NCBI GenBank assembly: GCA_030407085.1
Contig: CM059582.1
Span: 26,425,001 to 26,489,000 of the forward strand
DNA: 64,000 nt
Source: Trichopria drosophilae
Taxonomy: Eukaryota > Arthropoda > Insecta > Hymenoptera > Diapriidae
Direction of reading: 5' to 3'
Position numbers and translations under genes: made by a program. The notes beneath the pieces were generated by a model. That model saw only the letters and a list, made by a program, of their open reading frames with translations. It was not told where the DNA came from and did no database searches. Positions 13,001-24,000 of the stretch are shown here, piece after piece. Positions within the stretch are counted from its first letter, which is position 1. Every line of letters begins with the position of its first letter.

Positions 13001-15317
13001 TTTTAATCAGGTATTGCGGATACTTTTGAACTTTAACGATTTTGAACAAATTATCGAATTAAATATTATGTATATGATGCGCCATATTTCTAGGTTATTA
13101 GTTCCGCAATCTTTACTTAGTATTAAACAAGATCTATTAAAATGTCGTATATCGAAAGACATAGTTACTTTCCAAGAATAATAATGTGTTCATTGAGTGT
13201 TTAATTTGTAGTGAGTGTTTAATGTAACTTAATAATTCTGCATGTTAGATTAACTTTAATGGGTGTTATCGATAAGCATGAACATGGATTAAGAATTAGT
13301 TTACATCTATTGATAAAATTGCATAAATATCATAGTTGCATGTTCCATTTATATGGCTGAAAATGTTATCCGTTTAAATTCTGTGTATCTTCGGTTCATT
13401 GCGTTTTAAATACGAGAATATATGCTAAATTAGTTCGGGCTATTTTTTCATATGTATCTAATTATATACTATATTTATAAATCTTTCCAATTACATTTTT
13501 AAATTTGATAATTTGAAAAAAATCTACATATTCTAAGCTGACATCTTCAGCACGTTTTATTAGCTGTTGAAAATGATTGCCGAAAATAGTAATCATTGGA
13601 ATTAATAAAGTTAATTCTCAAAAATAATAAACAATTATATTTGAGCAAATTACAAAAACAAACAGTTTTTGCAATCGCCATTCATGTCTCCCGAATTTCT
13701 CTATTTCATTGATTGAGATTGCTAGATTTTAGCTTTGTATATTCATTGATTTATCCACTTCATTAGATGAACTAATTCAGTGTTTAAATGTTTATCTTTT
13801 ATTTATACATACATCTGGTTTTTCTAAACCAATGACACCTTTAAAACTTCCATAACGGAAGTTCCCCAGAAAAAAACAATAAGAAATTAGTAACGCGTAA
13901 CTGTGGCGTTTATCGTGGTGCACTGACTTGCGTTATTTATATCATTTGATTATCTTTAAAACTAACTTAGAATTAAATGTTGCGGTATGTTTTTCAGAAT
14001 GTTTACTATTAGTTTATTATATAAGGATAATAGTAAATATTTCGACATCCATCAGTAGTTTACATTAATCTCAAGACAAGTTTTCGCAGAACAAAAATCG
14101 ATTATCAACTTACTTCAGTAAAACTAATTCAAGTAAATATTTATTTGAATGGTAGCACTTAATTTACTGGAAACAATGAAATCTGGATTACTATAATTTA
14201 TTTTCTATACATCTAGGACTTTAAATGAAGAATTTTTTCATGTAATAAACAAGTATAATTTATTAATTAAAAATTAACTTATTTCCAATAAATACTGATT
14301 ATTTTAATAATATATATAATTATAATTCAGTTTGAAATCTAATTTTCGCTTATTCTAAAAAGCTATCGCTAAAAAGGATTTTCGATTATTTTAATAAATT
14401 TCCAACATGCATTTAGTTAACATAAGCAAGTACTATTTTAGCGTGAAAGTACACAAATTTCTAGCAATTAGTATGCCTCATTCTTAACTACTGTATAAAC
14501 AATGCCATGGAAGTAATGCAAGTCATCGTACACAAGTCATGCGACATTTGGTATTAGTCGGATCCGGAAGTTATATTTGTGAGAATAGAACAAAAACTAA
14601 TTCTATTTCATAAATAGATCATTAGATACCCCAAGAAATAAAATTAGTAAACGAAGATAATTATTATCCCGGATGTACTAAGTAAAAAACTTAACAACAA
14701 ATTTAAAATTTTTTCCTGTCCTCCGATATTTACATACAGTTTCTTTATAGACGCGACAAGGCCAACATTTTAATGTCAAAAGTTGAAGATTTTAAGTGTT
14801 CTATTTACCAAAACGCGCTGAGAAAATTGCAGCCATTCACTTGGAGCACATAAAATTTGAAGGAAATGTCTTTAGAAGTAATTGACATTTATATCTTACA
14901 CTTTAATACGATTTTTTGTTACTGTAGTTTGGAATTATGATCAATTAATAAATTTACGACGAAGGTCTTAAGGACATCGAACTAACAACGATTCATACAT
15001 TTAATAGCATTCAAGTTAATTGGCCCAAAAGTCAGACAATGTTGATTTCAACTTATAAATGAAATGTTGAGTTCATGTTTATTAAGTGCACTGGTCTTCC
15101 ATTCAAAATCATGTTTTTAATGTCAACTATTAGGATTTTCTACTGTGTACTATATATGTAACCAATTATATAGTTGAGTAATAAATTCGGACAGTATATG
15201 TAATTATAAAAGTTTCAATTCGCTAATTAGGTCATAAGTACCAATAATTATTATTCGTCGTAATGCACTACCGTTCGAGTGTACTACTATAATAGTATCC
15301 ATTGAATAATAATTATA
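10081..15317. other. Long AT-rich non-coding stretch
   Basis: No exon with family similarity was recognised. An 87-codon plus frame at 12918-13181 lacks an ATG start and any known motif. A short region near 12530-12720 has small inverted GCCGACA/TGTCGG motifs. Confidence 0.4.
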
Positions 15318-15575
15318 CAGAGAGAAAAGAAATAGTTAACGGAACCTTTTTGTAATAGTAAAACGCGTAAATAAGAAATGTTGTTGCATTAACTATTTCC
15401 ATGATAAACGGTACAATAAAATTATTCCATTTACTATTTTCCGATGGTTAAATGGTTCGTACATAACCTCAAATATCGACTCTAACCTTACATATAGTTA
15501 ATTCTACTACTTAAGAGGTTAAAATCGATTTTACTATTTTTTCGTGGTTCCATTAACAATTTTTTTCTCTCTGTG
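15318..15575. mobile_element. MITE with CAGAGAGAAA ends
   Basis: TA-flanked element of about 258 bp with inverted ends CAGAGAGAAAAGAAATAGTT and, in complement, CACAGAGAGAAAAAAATTG. Both are followed by AACGGAACC or AATGGAACC. A diverged relative lies at 35080-35310. Non-coding. Confidence 0.6.
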
Positions 15576-16219
15576 TAGAATACAAATTGTTTAATGTTGA
15601 AACATATATAGTACTCCATATATTCGATTGTTTGTGGGTACATCTCAGAAACTTTTAAATTTTAGTTCATAAAAGGTGCCATAAAAGAACTATAAAAGGT
15701 TTATTTGAATCGAAATTGTAACTTTTGATTTTAATTTGAATTGAAAATGTATAATAAAAATTGCTGAATTCAAATACATGTAGTCGTAATTGCAGTTGTA
15801 GATGATGAATTCTTTAATGACGTCATATATTTACTATGTTTTGCATTCAAATTTTTCTCTACGTTTACAGTTTTTATAAAATCGAATGTTTTGTTAACGC
15901 TCTGATAAGTAATATTCATTTTTATTCTTGCTAATTTAAAAATTTAAATAGCCAAAGTATTGGAACATTCTATCAAAATGTTGACCTTGTTTGACTACCA
16001 AAAATTGTTTCCCATTATCGCTTCTCCAATTTCAGTAAAATGGCTTAGAATTAAAAGCTCTGCTAATTCTTAATCAGTTTAGCTGAATGAGATCATTTGA
16101 AATTATTTTCCTAACGATATGGAAGCCGAACAGTCAGTATAATTTGCCAATTTTAGAATTTTAACAAAGGATAATAATTAATAAAAAGTTTTAACACTTT
16201 GCAAAGGCTGTTTAGAACG

Positions 16220-16500
16220 AAACTAGGTCAAGTGGACAAATTAATGAGATTAAATGTGATCCACAAAATTGATTATAGTGAATGTGCATCAACGTATATT
16301 GGACGAAACGTTTTATAAAGAAAAGATTATATGAACATCAAAACAGTTGAAAAAAATGGACGTATATCACTAATACACGTATGTTAACAACGGATCACAA
16401 CTGTAATTTTTCTCAATTTAATATCCTGGACAATGAACCAAATTTGAGAAAAAGAAACATCAAAGAAATGCTTTGGATAATACAAAACAAAATAGTGTAA
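16220..16500 (+). pseudogene. Penelope-like retroelement GIY-YIG endonuclease remnant
   Basis: The plus-strand frame from about 16220 to 16318 encodes a stretch containing IHKIDYSECASTYIGR, which fits the YKI..C..C...YIGQT core of the GIY-YIG endonuclease of Penelope-like elements. After a stop and frame change, RLYEH appears and then LTTDHNCNFSQFNILDNEP, followed by a KRNIKEML-like block. This matches the usual end of the domain, where an H-x-F/C-x-F region is followed by ILD.E and R.I.EM. Two frame breaks make it a relic. The upstream reverse transcriptase was not found. The family call rests on remembered domain patterns. Confidence 0.6.
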
Positions 16501-16759
16501 ATTTTAGAATAGAGCTGGAAAAATTTCTAGAACATTTTAATTAACAACGGTCACCACGTACGTATGAATATTTGATTTTATATTTGTGTTTTTCGTTAAT
16601 AAAATTCGTTAGTCAGTATGATAATGACTATACACTATCGAATTTCTTACGGTGTAATTTTAAATTCTGTTTTATTATGTTAATTTGTTATTAATTCACG
16701 TTTTTAAAACTATTTTATTCTTTACAAATTTGTTGTAACTTTTATATATTTACGACAAC
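16501..16759 (+). other. Probable 3' non-coding tail of the Penelope-like relic
   Basis: AT-rich sequence directly after the endonuclease remnant and before the inserted foldback element. No coding signal. Confidence 0.3.
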
Positions 16760-17530
16760 ATAGGTCAACATGGTTTTGATGTTGAGAAGCTGTGGGTCAT
16801 TTCCGACGTAATTTTGTGCGTAGAATGAGAATCCGAAGTCAGAAGTGGCCAATCACGACAGGATTTTGAGATATTTCAGGTTATATACTCGAAAAACGCG
16901 TTTTTTGCTATTTTTGAGGTCATGTACAGAAGACACTACATTTTTAAGAGTCTTTCCTTCCGTTGGATCATGTGATGCTACTCTTTTTATTTAATGTGGG
17001 ATGCGCAGAATTCCATTACGACTTTTCTTCACCAAGATACGCCAATTTGAAATTACGATATACATGTAAACAAATTTACCTTGAAATGCTCTTGGAGAAC
17101 AAGCTCAAGGTCAAAATTCAATGTCATGAAACCTATATAAATATAAACAACTATATAAAATATGGATACTAATAACTAAAATCACGTTTCAGCATTGTGA
17201 ATGTTTTTTTTTGATAATGTTAATGGAATATATCTCGTAATTTCAAAATGGCCGTAATTTTGTAAGAAAAAAACTTATGTGATCGAATAAAACCTCATTT
17301 TGAAGGGTGAAGGTAGTACTAAAAGATGCAAATAGTACAGAATGTCAAAAGAAATTGTTGCGTCCTGTACGTAACCTCAAACATAGCAAAATAACGCGTT
17401 TTTCGAGTACATGACCTCAAATATCTCAAAAACCTGACGTGATGGACCGATTCTCTCTTCGAGTTTGGATTCTACGCATACCATTAGCTTTCCGACAACA
17501 TCCAAGCCCCTCTTTTTTATAGACCTGTGT
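16760..17530. mobile_element. Foldback element, family A
   Basis: Inverted arms of about 190 bp, 16760-16950 and 17340-17530. The shared blocks are AGGTC at the tip, GTAGAAT.....AATCCGAA, and CAGG.TTTTGAGATAT followed by AAACGCG. The same arm sequence flanks the larger element at 42104-44418 and occurs alone near 35380-35490. The spacer has short open frames on both strands that I consider chance. It sits between the Penelope-like endonuclease remnant and a Penelope-like 3' motif. Confidence 0.65.
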
Positions 17531-17739
17531 AATATAACTGAACTTATCAGTGGTATTAAATAATAAGAGGTAGTCAATGTATGAATGAATTGAGTATATA
17601 TAATACAACTAAACAATAATTATTATTGACTCAGTTTATCAATATATTAACTAAGTCACGTCTTATTTTATGTATTTATTTACTTATTTCTTTTAATTTT
17701 TGTAAAAAATGTAATTATTGATATTATATGTTCAAAAAT

Positions 17740-17800
17740 AGATGCCACTGAGGAAGACCCCGCAATATGTTTAAAACGTTGGGCATGTGGGACATTTTAT
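17740..17800 (+). other. Possible hammerhead-like 3' motif of a Penelope-like element
   Basis: CTGAGGA at 17748-17754 is followed by a short GC segment and AAAACG at 17773-17778. This resembles the CUGANGA...GAAA core of hammerhead motifs reported in Penelope-like elements. The GAAA part is degenerate here (TAAAAC). Position and strand fit the endonuclease remnant at 16.2-16.5 kb. Similarity to the general motif could be chance. Confidence 0.3.
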
Positions 17801-18991
17801 CTAAAATAAACGAATCGTAATTAAGGGAGAAGTTTGTTTTTTAAAATTGATTAATAAGGATTCATATTTGAAAAACCTGCTACAATCCTATATTTTCCTA
17901 ATAATGCTTTTAAAATGTGAAGTTATTTGTTTAGAGAAATATATTAACAACATGAAACACTTCTACAGGCCTTGAAAAACATTATTCAAAGTTAGCGAAT
18001 TGAGGTTATCTCTATTTTGCACTTCTGAAACGATCACATATGTGATAAATAATGTTGTTGTTCAATTGTCGATATGCCATTGAAAAACACCAATTTTTTA
18101 AACTTGACAAACAAGTTTAGTAACTTTAAGCACAAATTTTACTAACTTCTCTTGTGAGCCCATTCTTGTATGAAGTCTAGATTTAATCCTTTTGGCACGC
18201 AGAAAATAGCGAAATTTCATTTGTAGTGATTAAAAATGTGTTGCTTGTACAATCGGTGAAAAAACTCCTTTGTACTTACTTTCTTTAACTCATCAATGTT
18301 AGAATAACATAAAATTAAATTGTGCTCTCAAATTTTAATTATTGCGGTTAGTTTTTTTCACCAACACATCATTTTCTAGATAATTTTTGGGTATGCTGTA
18401 TACGATGCAATCATTCGAAAAAGCGAAAAATGTCATCTTGCATTGTTTTCTGTCAAATTGTCGTATAAAACAGCCACTTGTTATTCTTAAGTGATTAGTA
18501 CATGGTATTATTTTCAATAATTTTATAATTTTAACATAATCAGTCCAACAACTTATCAGATATATCCAAATTAAATAGACACTTACCTTAATTCCACTAT
18601 CAATTAACTGTCATAACAAACGTTCATCAAAAACGAACTTTTTAGAGAAATATTCCCACTTACCGCACTGTGAATTGTTGGGATACATCTCTAGAACTTA
18701 CCTGAACGATAACAAAAAATTCATATCAATCTGTTTTAATTTTAAAGTGCGTTTCACAATAAGCCAGTTATAATTTTACGATTAATTTTAATTATTGTTA
18801 CACAATGAAAACGTCTAAAATAATTATATATTAAATGCTTACTGTAGTTTTATTCTACTCTTTTGAGAAAAATATATATTTCTAATAAAATTCTCAAAAT
18901 CGAGTCAAAGAAGTGTTTTTTACGGTTTAAATTTTGAATACCTCTGAGTATCTTCAAACATTCTTAAAAAAATGTTTAAAATAGCAGTTGT
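17801..18991. other. AT-rich non-coding stretch
   Basis: No gene, RNA or bounded repeat recognised. Confidence 0.4.
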
Positions 18992-18995
18992 TTAA

Positions 18996-20072
18996 CCCGT
19001 TTCGTCCCAAGAAGACAAAATTTGTCGCCGATTTTCATCATCCCTAAGTTTATGGATATCGTTGAGATATTGTTATGAAATGAATGTTTCTTATAGTTTT
19101 TGAGTATGCTCTTTTCGCATCTGAAGTCGGGTTTTCGATATCACTTTCCATTTTTTAAAGATGGCTACTTAAACAAAAAAAAAAAAACATGGAAAAACAG
19201 AAAACTTTTTAGTAGACTGCAATTTTTATTGTGAAGGAGTTCCGGGATCGTATCAGGCCTCAAAATCCTGTGGCATAATGAGTTTTACTCAATGTTGGTC
19301 AATGTTACGATTTAAATTACAAAATGGCATCCTCAAAATGTCGCTACTCATACGGAATTTTGTTGTTATTGGCGTTTTATTAAAATATTTCTGGTATGTT
19401 GACGTGTACTTTGATGAATATGTACATTGTTTTTGAGGTGGCTGAATACAAATCTGTTATTAAATTTTGGAAATTAAAAACGGCGGATCCAATTTGACTT
19501 CGACAACTTCTATATATATAGGTACCAAAAAATAGCGCACAATTTTTTTTTAAATTTCGGTTAGTCATATTGGATTCGCCGTTTTCAATTTCCAAAATTT
19601 AATAACGGATTTGTATTCAGAAACCTTGAAAATAATCCGGAAGAACATATTCCTAAAAAATCACGACAAGCTACCAGAAATATTTTCATAAAACGCAAAC
19701 AAGAACAAAAAATCCAAAACAATAGCGCCATTGTGCGGACGCCATTTTGTAATTTAAATCTTAATATTGACTATCTTTTAGTAAAACTCATTACGCCACA
19801 GGATTCTGAGGACTGTCGCGATCCCGGAACTTCTTTGCAATAAAAATTGCAATTTACTGATACAGTTTTCGCTTTTTTCCACGTTTTCTTTCGTTTAAGT
19901 GGCCATATTTTAAAAAATGGAGAGTGATATTGAAAAACGTACTTCAGATTCGAAAAGGGCATACCCAAAAACTACAGAAAACCTTCATTACATAACAATA
20001 TCTCAAAGATATCCATAAACTTACGGAGGTTAAAAACCGGCGATAAATTTTGTCGTTTCGGGACGAAACGGG
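18996..20072. mobile_element. TTAA-flanked long-hairpin element (piggyBac-like ends)
   Basis: Flanked by TTAA at 18992-18995 and 20073-20076, with terminal inverted repeats beginning CCCGTTTCGTCCC. The two halves pair almost throughout: TCCGGGATCG, CTCATTATGCCACAG-type and AACGGCGGATCC-type blocks appear in both orientations, meeting near 19540. TTAA target duplication and CCC termini are the hallmarks of the piggyBac superfamily. It has no transposase and is a palindromic non-autonomous element of 1077 bp. Confidence 0.75.
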
Positions 20073-20076
20073 TTAA

Positions 20077-20906
20077 TGTGAAATACTTAATTTATACCAA
20101 TGAAAGTCTTTTCAAAGTGAAAATGTGTTGAAAAATATTTATTAAAATGTTATACTTAATATGTAATATTTATAAATGGGATGAGGTCGGTAAAAAACAT
20201 AAATTAATCATGACATTTATATAAAAAATGCTTGGAAAATCAGTAAAATAAACTTGTACTATTTCGACTATAAATTCTGAACAAATATGGCTCCATTGAG
20301 AAGAATATTTAGCAAAACTTAACAAAATGTTCAGTTATCCAGTCAGAATAAAATATTTAATAAGTTTCTTAAAAACAGTAGTTTTTTTAGAGCTTGATTT
20401 AGTTAAACAGACAGTAAATTAGTTAATAGGTGCACAACTGCATTATAATACAAACGTGGTAAAAATGACTGAATATTTAGCCCAGACTAGGTCATTTAAA
20501 TTTATTACAAACATTTTTTAATGAAAACAAACATTTTGACAACTTTCAATATATATGTCTGTAGTTAATTCGAGCTTGTGAACTTCATTGCTCTTAGATC
20601 AATATATTAGTATAATATTTAGTTTTTACTAAAATACGGTAATTCTTCGAAAGTTATTTTTAATGTTTTCTGTTTTAGGGTAAATATGGAAATTACTGTA
20701 TTGTAATTAACTTTGGATTTAAAACAGTATTAGGTAAATTATATCGTTTTTAAAATAAATATAGATTTGTATATTATTCAAATTATAATTTAATTAACTA
20801 ATAGTTTCGTATAAAAGAAAATACATTACATAGTAATAAAGTAGAGAAAGTAGTAAATCATGAAATTACATTACGTAAATACTACTTTACGATATTATTC
20901 ATATTT
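20077..20906 (-). other. 3' flank of FAR gene 1
   Basis: AT-rich downstream region that includes the 3'UTR. No AATAAA is present on the minus strand close to the stop. The best alternative is ATTAAA at 20794-20789. Confidence 0.4.
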
Positions 20907-21027
20907 TTACTTAACATATTGTAATTTATTCATTACAATCCTCAACAGATTTGAAATCACCAGCCAACTAACTCCTATTGTCATACAATAGCACAGAATT
21001 TTTGAGAATTGGCTTATCCAGTACAAC
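20907..21027 (-). CDS. FAR gene 1, coding exon 8 (last)
   Basis: Acceptor GTTTCAG|GTTGTA, then 40 codons including the TAA stop. Encodes [12 protein letters not shown] and a terminal membrane segment ([19 protein letters not shown]). Confidence 0.88.
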
Positions 21028-24000
21028 CTGAAACAATGAATATATATTTATATGCATAAAAAAACCTTTGAATAAATGAATTATTTTCTTCTTTACTATA
21101 ATAAACACAATATATTGTCAATTAGAACTTCATATAATTTCTTTTATATATAGTGGAATGCGGGGCGAAGCGGCGACGATATTTTCCGTGTATCATATCT
21201 CTCCTTGAATTTTGTAGTATTTAGGATGATCCAAAGTATCATTTGATAGATAATTTCATAGTCAATGTTTCCATGTATGTTACTTAAGGTATATGTTTTA
21301 CAGATGGCCAGCAATATATAGGCCTATTTAAAAAACTTTAAAAACCCGGGGCGAAGCGGCGATATCGGGGTGAAGTGTCGAATCCTTATTTTTTGAGGTT
21401 TCTGAGACGGCTGTCATAAAATTAAGTTCAAGTTTTAATATTTTAAGTTACTATTGTTTGTTTTAATAAAAATAAAATTTCCACGTTGGTGGAATAAACA
21501 TTTTCAGATATACCAAAGTTTCCAACAATAGCAAAAAAAAAGAAATTGCATCTTCGGAAGCTTTGAATACTCGTATTATATCAGGATCACATATTTTAAC
21601 TTCGTCTTTAGTTACTCAATGCATTCATCAAAAGGGAATTCTAAATTACGAAATAATCACGGAATAGAGACATCAGGGACAAAATTTCGCCGCTTCAACC
21701 CAATTTATCATTTCGCTTTCCGGGTACGATATCTCATTATAAACAAACAAAAAAAGGAACAATTCATGTTTTATAAATAAGTCCAAAAAATATACTTTAA
21801 AATAAATAGTGATTATTAAACTGTCAAAATGAAAATATTGACCAATCTGAGAACAAAGTACAGGAAAATGTCTTGAAAATTTTAAGGGAACAAAAAATGA
21901 AATATCATGCCTCAAAATGACAAAAATGGTGTAAACAAAGAAAGCACATATGATATTTTACAATCAGTATGATCATAATGGAAATATTGGAGATTCGCCA
22001 TTTCGCCCCGTCTTCCCCTACAATACGATTACTTTTTAGTTTACGTAAATGAAGGGGAAGGGATTTTACACAACTTTTTTTCATCAGGTGCTTTTTAGCA
22101 GATAGTAGTATATATAAATTACTGAATTTTGGTAAAGCAAACAGTTTAACTGGGAATAAGTTCCACATAACTCATGAGGTGAAGTTTACTTTTCTATAAT
22201 AGTATATTATGTAACAAGGGCGTAATTATCAATTTTCGACGAGTGCGAAGTTTGTCGCACGGTCGAAGCGAGTTTTCGTGCAGTTTCACTGCAGGGCGCA
22301 AAATCGAGTTCTATTCCCGGAGTATTAAAAACACATTTATTAAATTAGCCAACATTCGTATTACCTTCTCAATTTTTGCCGCGCTGGAGGTACAGTATCC
22401 ATTGGATCATTGAGTAAGTACGTTCTAATGCCTTCAATATATATTTTAAAATATGCGTGCCAATCAACTTCTCGCATATCGCAACAAAAGAGTTTTCGAT
22501 CTTTTTTATTTAGCTTTTTTACTAGCTCGTTCATGTTGTAGTTCGTAAACGACCAGTTTGTGTAAGTAAAATAATCAACGGCATTTAACATTTTGTTGAT
22601 TCCTCTGTACATCTTCATCATCCTAGAAATTTGGTTGACATTAAATTCGGGAATGAGAAAAACGTTTCCACAGATTTTCATAATGTGTTTTTTTCAGAAT
22701 GCATTTGAATAACGAATTCTTTAATAGATAATATACTTTCATTTTGCATAATATGCGTTAAATTACATAATTTTAATGAAGAACCACTTTTATGTTTTGT
22801 CCTTTAAAATGTATTAATAGTATATTACTCAACGAGGGAGGTAAAATAAAGAATGCCTCAGACTACATGTTTTTCACCCTCGGCTTCACCTCGAGTAAAA
22901 ATTACACGCAGTCTGAGACATTCTTTTTTACTTCCCGAGGGAAGTATACGATTTTTCTTCATGACAGGGAGGAAAAGAAGTAACTTTCCTCCCGCTTGCG
23001 GGAGGAAAGTTGCTGCTTTCGTCCAAGTATGATGAAAACAATTATTTTCGACCTCCCAGACGTAAAATCCGATTTTAGGCCCCGCTTTGCGGGCGAAATA
23101 TCGCATTTTACGCCCCCCACAAGTATATATAGCTGAGATAGGAGTTCGAAGGCATAAATTTGAAGTTTAGAACCGTTCGAGTGAAAAATATTGTTGGTAT
23201 TGTGGGCGAAAACATTATTTTACGCCCTTAATGCGAAAAGTGGTATTATCGTTGTAGTAAACATTGTGGGTTTTTATTTAAAAAACTGCTTTTGATCATG
23301 AAATAGCCTTCACATTTACCACCAAGGTCATCAACGAGGTTATCTTGTGAACTAGTCATTGTCATTATTAGTGGTAGTTTAAAATTCATAATCATTGTTT
23401 TCTACAACATTGTATAAACACATTCCGTATTCAATAATGTATAATTTGATATTTGGACAATTTATTAATAAAAAGAGGAAACTTACGAAGGTTCCTTGAA
23501 CAGCAAAATACTGAGGGTGTCCAACAGCAAAGCAGGTAGTAAATGACAGACGTAAATATATAGAGTATGCATCATTTTGTTGGGTGTGCAGCCGACATTG
23601 CAGTACCATAGTACTTTTTGGGATGGTGAGATCCAAGTGTAAATTTTTATGAACTTTATAACGTCATTAACAAGTACGCCATTGCCATTCGCAACGAAAT
23701 TGTATATTGGGATTCTGTCCTCGCATTCGCTGAAACGAAATTGACAAAAATAACGTTATTTGTATTATAAAGACGAATTGAATTTGTTCATTTCATTTAT
23801 TTTCACATATTTAAATTCGTAGTGATATTTAGAACAGAGGATAGTCTAGTCGGATGGGCATAGCTTATCCCCCGCCCCAATTTTAATTTAAATATCGAAT
23901 TTTTAATTCTCTCTAATACGCACTTAACTGGCTATGTATGTAATTACCTTTACAGACCCCCTTTAAGAAGGTGAATTATTTTGGAAAATCGTAGACATAG

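Noticed and set aside
12918..13181. 87-codon plus frame with normal-looking composition
   Set aside because: Starts on TTG, no splice context or family similarity that I recognise.
22623..22681. Upstream open-frame extension of FAR gene 1 exon 7, beginning at an ATG
   Set aside because: No acceptor precedes it; the TTTCTAG acceptor at 22623 restores the phase and family alignment, so the extension is intronic.
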